From positions 1-39,530 of the IMG/VR virus record IMGVR_UViG_3300031576_000157: a DNA stretch of 39,530 bases; one strand, given 5' to 3'. The stretch comes from a virus. Numbering within the stretch: position 1 is the stretch's first letter; every line of letters starts with the position of its first letter. The position numbers were made by a program, and so were the translations under genes. A model generated the notes under the pieces. It was not told the origin of the DNA, made no database searches, and saw only the letters and a list, made by a program, of their open reading frames with translations. Shown in pieces: positions 37,464 to 39,530 of the stretch.

Positions 37464-37786
37464 TCGACCGACGAGTGGTGCGGCGGGATGGCTCCATGCT
37501 GCCGCCGGTTGTAAGTCGAGACTCCGCGCCACGACGGGCGAGCCAAGCGCAGCCGCGACCGCATCACGAGAGGCGACGGAGGGCGGGAGCCCTGCGGTTC
37601 CGTGATCGCTGCGTAGGTGCGCGCCGCACCACTCCCCCTTGCGCGCGCGCGCGCGCGCTGACACCGTTCCCCACTGGCGCCGCTACCCGCCAGTTCCACG
37701 TGACCTTGTGCGCCTGTCCCTGGTGCCCATCCTCGCCTCGCGGCGGGGTGGGGGTAGCCACCAGCGGGCAGGCGCATTCGCGTTGA
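37460..37786 (+). CDS. doubtful ORF, Arg/Pro-rich
   Basis: A 108-residue frame from GTG 37460 overlaps the previous stop and ends six bases before the replication gene. Composition is unlike real genes here (Arg-rich, ARRTTPPCARARALTPFP, then LCACPWCPSSP). The DNA beneath holds an alternating GC tract (~37641-37659) and a long inverted repeat (37709-37776), which better explains it. This 330-base stretch is otherwise empty. I lean towards non-coding leader. Confidence 0.25.
   Translation: MIDRRVVRRDGSMLPPVVSRDSAPRRASQAQPRPHHERRRRAGALRFRDRCVGARRTTPPCARARALTPFPTGAATRQFHVTLCACPWCPSSPRGGVGVATSGQAHSR
37709..37776 (+). promoter_or_regulatory. long stem-loop upstream of replication initiator gene
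   Basis: Outer arms of about 17 pairs (TGCGCCTG... with ...CAGGCGCA; one G-T pair and one bulge) continue inward through CTGGTG/CACCAG and, after a small bulge, CCCATCC...CGCC against GGCGGGGTGGG, closing on a 4-base TCGC loop. Nearly all of the 68 bases can pair. It ends 16 bases before the ATG at 37793. It may be a structured leader, a small RNA, or a replication element. Confidence 0.6.
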
Positions 37787-37792
37787 GGTCGT

Positions 37793-39034
37793 ATGCCATT
37801 CGTTAAACTGGACTGCGCGATCCTCGACTCGTCGCTCTGGCTTGATCGTGAGGCGCGGGATGTTTTTCTCACGGCGCTGCTCATGGCTGTGCCGCGAGAG
37901 ATCGCCGACGAACTCGCACAGTTGGAGGTGAGCAGCGGCAAGCCTAGCGGATGGTTGGTGCCCCCTGGCTCGTATGGACTGGTTGAGGCGGCGGGGGTCG
38001 GTATTGTGCGCCGCGCGGGTTTCGCGGCGACCAAAGCCCCCGGCTTGCGACCGGCTGATGGATTGGCGGCGCTCGCACGACTTGGGGAACCCGAGTCCGA
38101 GAGTCGGAGCCCTGCGTTCGATGGTCGCCGGTTGGTCCGGGTCGATGGTGGCTATCTTGTGCTCAACTACATGACCTACCGACTCAAGGCCTATCGCGAG
38201 AGCGGGGTCGCGAGGGCGGAGACGCGCGGCTACGTCTACTACGTGCGGGCGCGCGATCTCATCAAGATCGGGTTCTCGAAGAACCCGTGGGCGCGGCTGA
38301 GTGATCTGCGGGTGGCGGTGCCTGATGCCGAGCTCCTGGCCGTCGAAGCAGGTTCGTTGGCAGTGGGGCGCCAACGACACGACACCTTTCGCGCCCATCA
38401 CCAGAAGGGCGAGTGGTTTCGGAACTGCCCGGCACTTCAAGCGCACGTCGTCGCACTCGGCGAGCCCAAAGAACCGAGCTACGGTAGTGCTACCGTAGCT
38501 ACGGGCGTAGCTACGAAAGAGGTAGATGTAGAGGTAGATGTAGAAGGTACCACTACCCCCCCTACCCCCCCTGCGGGGGGGAACGGCACGGCGTTGGTCC
38601 CGGTCCCGCGTACCATCAAGGGCATCGTCGGGTGGATCGACGGCGCGCTAACGACCGCCCTCGCCGAGGTGCGCGAGCGGAGCAACAACCGCGAGGCCCG
38701 CGCGCAGTTCCACCGCGCGCTTGCCGCCCTGGTCTTCGGGTACAGCGCCGCCCGGTGGGGCCATCAGGCGACACTGTTCGACGAGAAGCGCGAGCGCCGC
38801 CTCGTTGCGCGCCTGCGGGAGAGCGGCGGGAACGTCCACGAACTGCTGTACGCGGCCGATGGCGCGATGAAGGACGCCCACCTCGCGGGCCAGCGCGCCG
38901 ACAGCGACCGCGACTACCTGCAGGTCTCGACGGTCTTCCGTGATCGTGAACAGGTCGAGCGGCTCGCGCGGCGCGCTGGGTACAAGGCGGGCAAGGTGCA
39001 CAAGATGGCCGCGAAGCACGGGATCACGGCATGA
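37793..39034 (+). CDS. replication-initiator-like protein with internal GIY-YIG (T5orf172) domain
   Basis: 413 residues from ATG 37793. Residues 1-~140 match an N-terminal domain of phage replication-region proteins (PFVKLDCAILDSSLWLDREARDVFLTALLMA, WLVPPGSYGLVEAAGVGI, GRRLVRVDGGYLVLNYMTYRLK). Residues ~146-222 are a GIY-YIG-superfamily domain of T5orf172/MUG113 type: GYVYYVRARDLIKIGFSKNPWARLSDLR, then HDTFRAHHQKGEWF. A linker (~228-265) made of Val/Ala/Thr and EVDVEVDVEG repeats is encoded by an ori-like repeat cluster. The C-terminal helical domain (~270-413) could load a helicase. As in lambda O, initiator gene and origin may coincide. Confidence 0.65.
   Translation: MPFVKLDCAILDSSLWLDREARDVFLTALLMAVPREIADELAQLEVSSGKPSGWLVPPGSYGLVEAAGVGIVRRAGFAATKAPGLRPADGLAALARLGEPESESRSPAFDGRRLVRVDGGYLVLNYMTYRLKAYRESGVARAETRGYVYYVRARDLIKIGFSKNPWARLSDLRVAVPDAELLAVEAGSLAVGRQRHDTFRAHHQKGEWFRNCPALQAHVVALGEPKEPSYGSATVATGVATKEVDVEVDVEGTTTPPTPPAGGNGTALVPVPRTIKGIVGWIDGALTTALAEVRERSNNREARAQFHRALAALVFGYSAARWGHQATLFDEKRERRLVARLRESGGNVHELLYAADGAMKDAHLAGQRADSDRDYLQVSTVFRDREQVERLARRAGYKAGKVHKMAAKHGITA
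38477..38581. repeat. repeat cluster, candidate replication origin
   Basis: In order: an inverted repeat with 11-base arms (AGCTACGGTAG at 38477-38487, complement at 38490-38500); the palindrome CGTAGCTACG at 38494-38503 and again at 38506-38515, period 12; two 12-base direct repeats GAGGTAGATGTA at 38519-38542; and a hairpin of seven C, TGC, seven G at 38565-38581, preceded by another C-run. All lie in the linker of the initiator-like gene, and the cluster is locally less GC-rich until the C/G runs. Confidence 0.55.
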
Positions 39035-39297
39035 TAGCGCGCGCGCTGGTCTGGCTCGTCTGCTCTCCGATCTACACTTACGTAGATCAGATTCTCGATG
39101 ACGGGAGCGGCCCGTCGTACGACGAGCGCGACGTGCTGTACGTCCGGTGTCGGTCGCGGGCGCGCGCCAAGGTGCTCGCGCTGCGGGCGTGGCGGCGACG
39201 ATTCTCTCGTGGTCGATGGTGGCCGGGGCGCGACTACCTGTATCGGGGGGAGAACCCGTTTCGCGGGATGACAGTAGAGCGACCGAGGCTCACGTGA
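39031..39297 (+). CDS. small basic protein, unknown
   Basis: 88 residues from ATG 39031 (ATGA overlap with the initiator-like gene). N-terminal hydrophobic stretch (IARALVWLVCSPIYTYVDQIL), acidic DDGSGPSYDERD, then a very basic tail (RCRSRARAKVLALRAWRRRFSRGRWWPGRDYLYRG). No domain is recognised. Charge suggests nucleic-acid contact. The stop overlaps the next GTG (GTGA). Confidence 0.5.
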   Translation: MIARALVWLVCSPIYTYVDQILDDGSGPSYDERDVLYVRCRSRARAKVLALRAWRRRFSRGRWWPGRDYLYRGENPFRGMTVERPRLT

Positions 39298-39530
39298 CCG
39301 ACGACACCGTCCGCGCGGGCGACCTGTTGCCCAAGCTGCCGGCGTACACCGGCCCACTCGATTCCACCGAGTTGCCGCGCTGCCAGGTCTGCGGCGCGGT
39401 CGCGTACATCAGCGGCAAGCGCCTGGCGCTGGATCACGACCCCGAGAAGCACCGCGCGACCGACCCCGCGCCGCCCGCCGCCACCATTCCGCCGCCGCGC
39501 CGCACGCGCGAGGAGGACGACGATGACGAG
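39294..39530 (+). CDS. small zinc-finger-like protein, runs across the seam
   Basis: GTG 39294 in GTGA overlap. 79 codons lie before the window end and the frame closes at base 110 of the left end, giving 80 residues. CQVCGAVAYISGKRLALDHDPEKH offers Cys-x2-Cys and two His for a single zinc site, followed by a Pro-rich linker (PAPPAATIPPPRR) and an acidic tail of Glu and Asp. Short proteins with 'C-x-x-C...G-kr-x-LD-x-D..kH' are common in phages and of unknown role. Confidence 0.7.
   Translation, partial: MTDDTVRAGDLLPKLPAYTGPLDSTELPRCQVCGAVAYISGKRLALDHDPEKHRATDPAPPAATIPPPRRTREEDDDDE
39427..39530. repeat. terminal direct repeat, right copy
   Basis: Identical to bases 1-104. Joining the two copies restores the 80-residue zinc protein and places the VRR-NUC gene directly after it in the same operon, which supports a circular map. 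Confidence 0.95.

Noticed and set aside
36866-38446. 526-codon open frame on the minus strand
   Set aside because: It lies antisense to the RecT-like, small and initiator-like genes. Long antisense frames are expected at this GC content; the product has low-complexity Arg/Pro/Ser composition and no domain.
1-39530. Search for tRNA genes, integrase, C1-type repressor, DNA polymerase and insertion sequences
   Set aside because: None could be recognised by reading; no claim of absence is made for highly diverged forms.

Overview
The window is the complete circular map of a tailed phage (class Caudoviricetes, siphovirus-type tail), cut open at an arbitrary point. Bases 1-104 recur exactly as 39427-39530, and one small gene (39294 through the seam to base 110) is whole only when the ends are joined, so the unique length is 39,426 bp. 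No bacterial housekeeping gene, tRNA, CRISPR array, integrase or insertion sequence is seen. The DNA is very GC-rich and the genes are tightly packed with ATGA, GTGA or TGATG stop/start overlaps. The host cannot be named. A phage-encoded lipoprotein with a clean lipobox, and tail and head families I associate with proteobacterial phages, lean towards a high-GC Gram-negative host, but this is inference.

The genome reads as two transcription units. They diverge from a regulatory gap at about 35.66-35.93 kb and converge on paired hairpins at 32.03-32.10 kb. The rightward unit runs 35.93 kb, through the seam, to 32.0 kb. It holds a RecT-like annealing protein, a replication-initiator-like protein with an internal GIY-YIG domain and an ori-like repeat cluster, a VRR-NUC nuclease, a ParB-methyltransferase fusion, a small-terminase-like protein, and an accessory island (immunity-like protein, Lar-like zinc protein, second methyltransferase). 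Then come the large terminase, portal, Mu F-like protein, scaffold, major capsid protein, decoration proteins, head-tail connectors, tail tube, a frameshifted tail chaperone pair, tape measure, tail hub, receptor-type proteins and a lysis-like cluster.

The leftward unit (35.66 to 32.12 kb, minus strand) holds a DUF932-like protein, a Cys-rich protein, a protein with a possible HTH, a Spo11/topoisomerase VI A-like protein of the 'Topo mini-A' type, a lipoprotein and a one-TM protein. It is the least conventional part of the genome.

Points most worth attention are the Topo mini-A-like gene with no B subunit; six Asp-box repeats inserted into the tail hub; the fusion of an initiator-like N-terminus, GIY-YIG domain and repeat-bearing linker; a long hairpin just upstream of that gene; a 16-bp tandem repeat array in the capsid gene leader; a 35-bp direct repeat flanking the second methyltransferase cassette; and an HTH_XRE-like domain behind a signal anchor in the lysis region, where no classical endolysin is visible.
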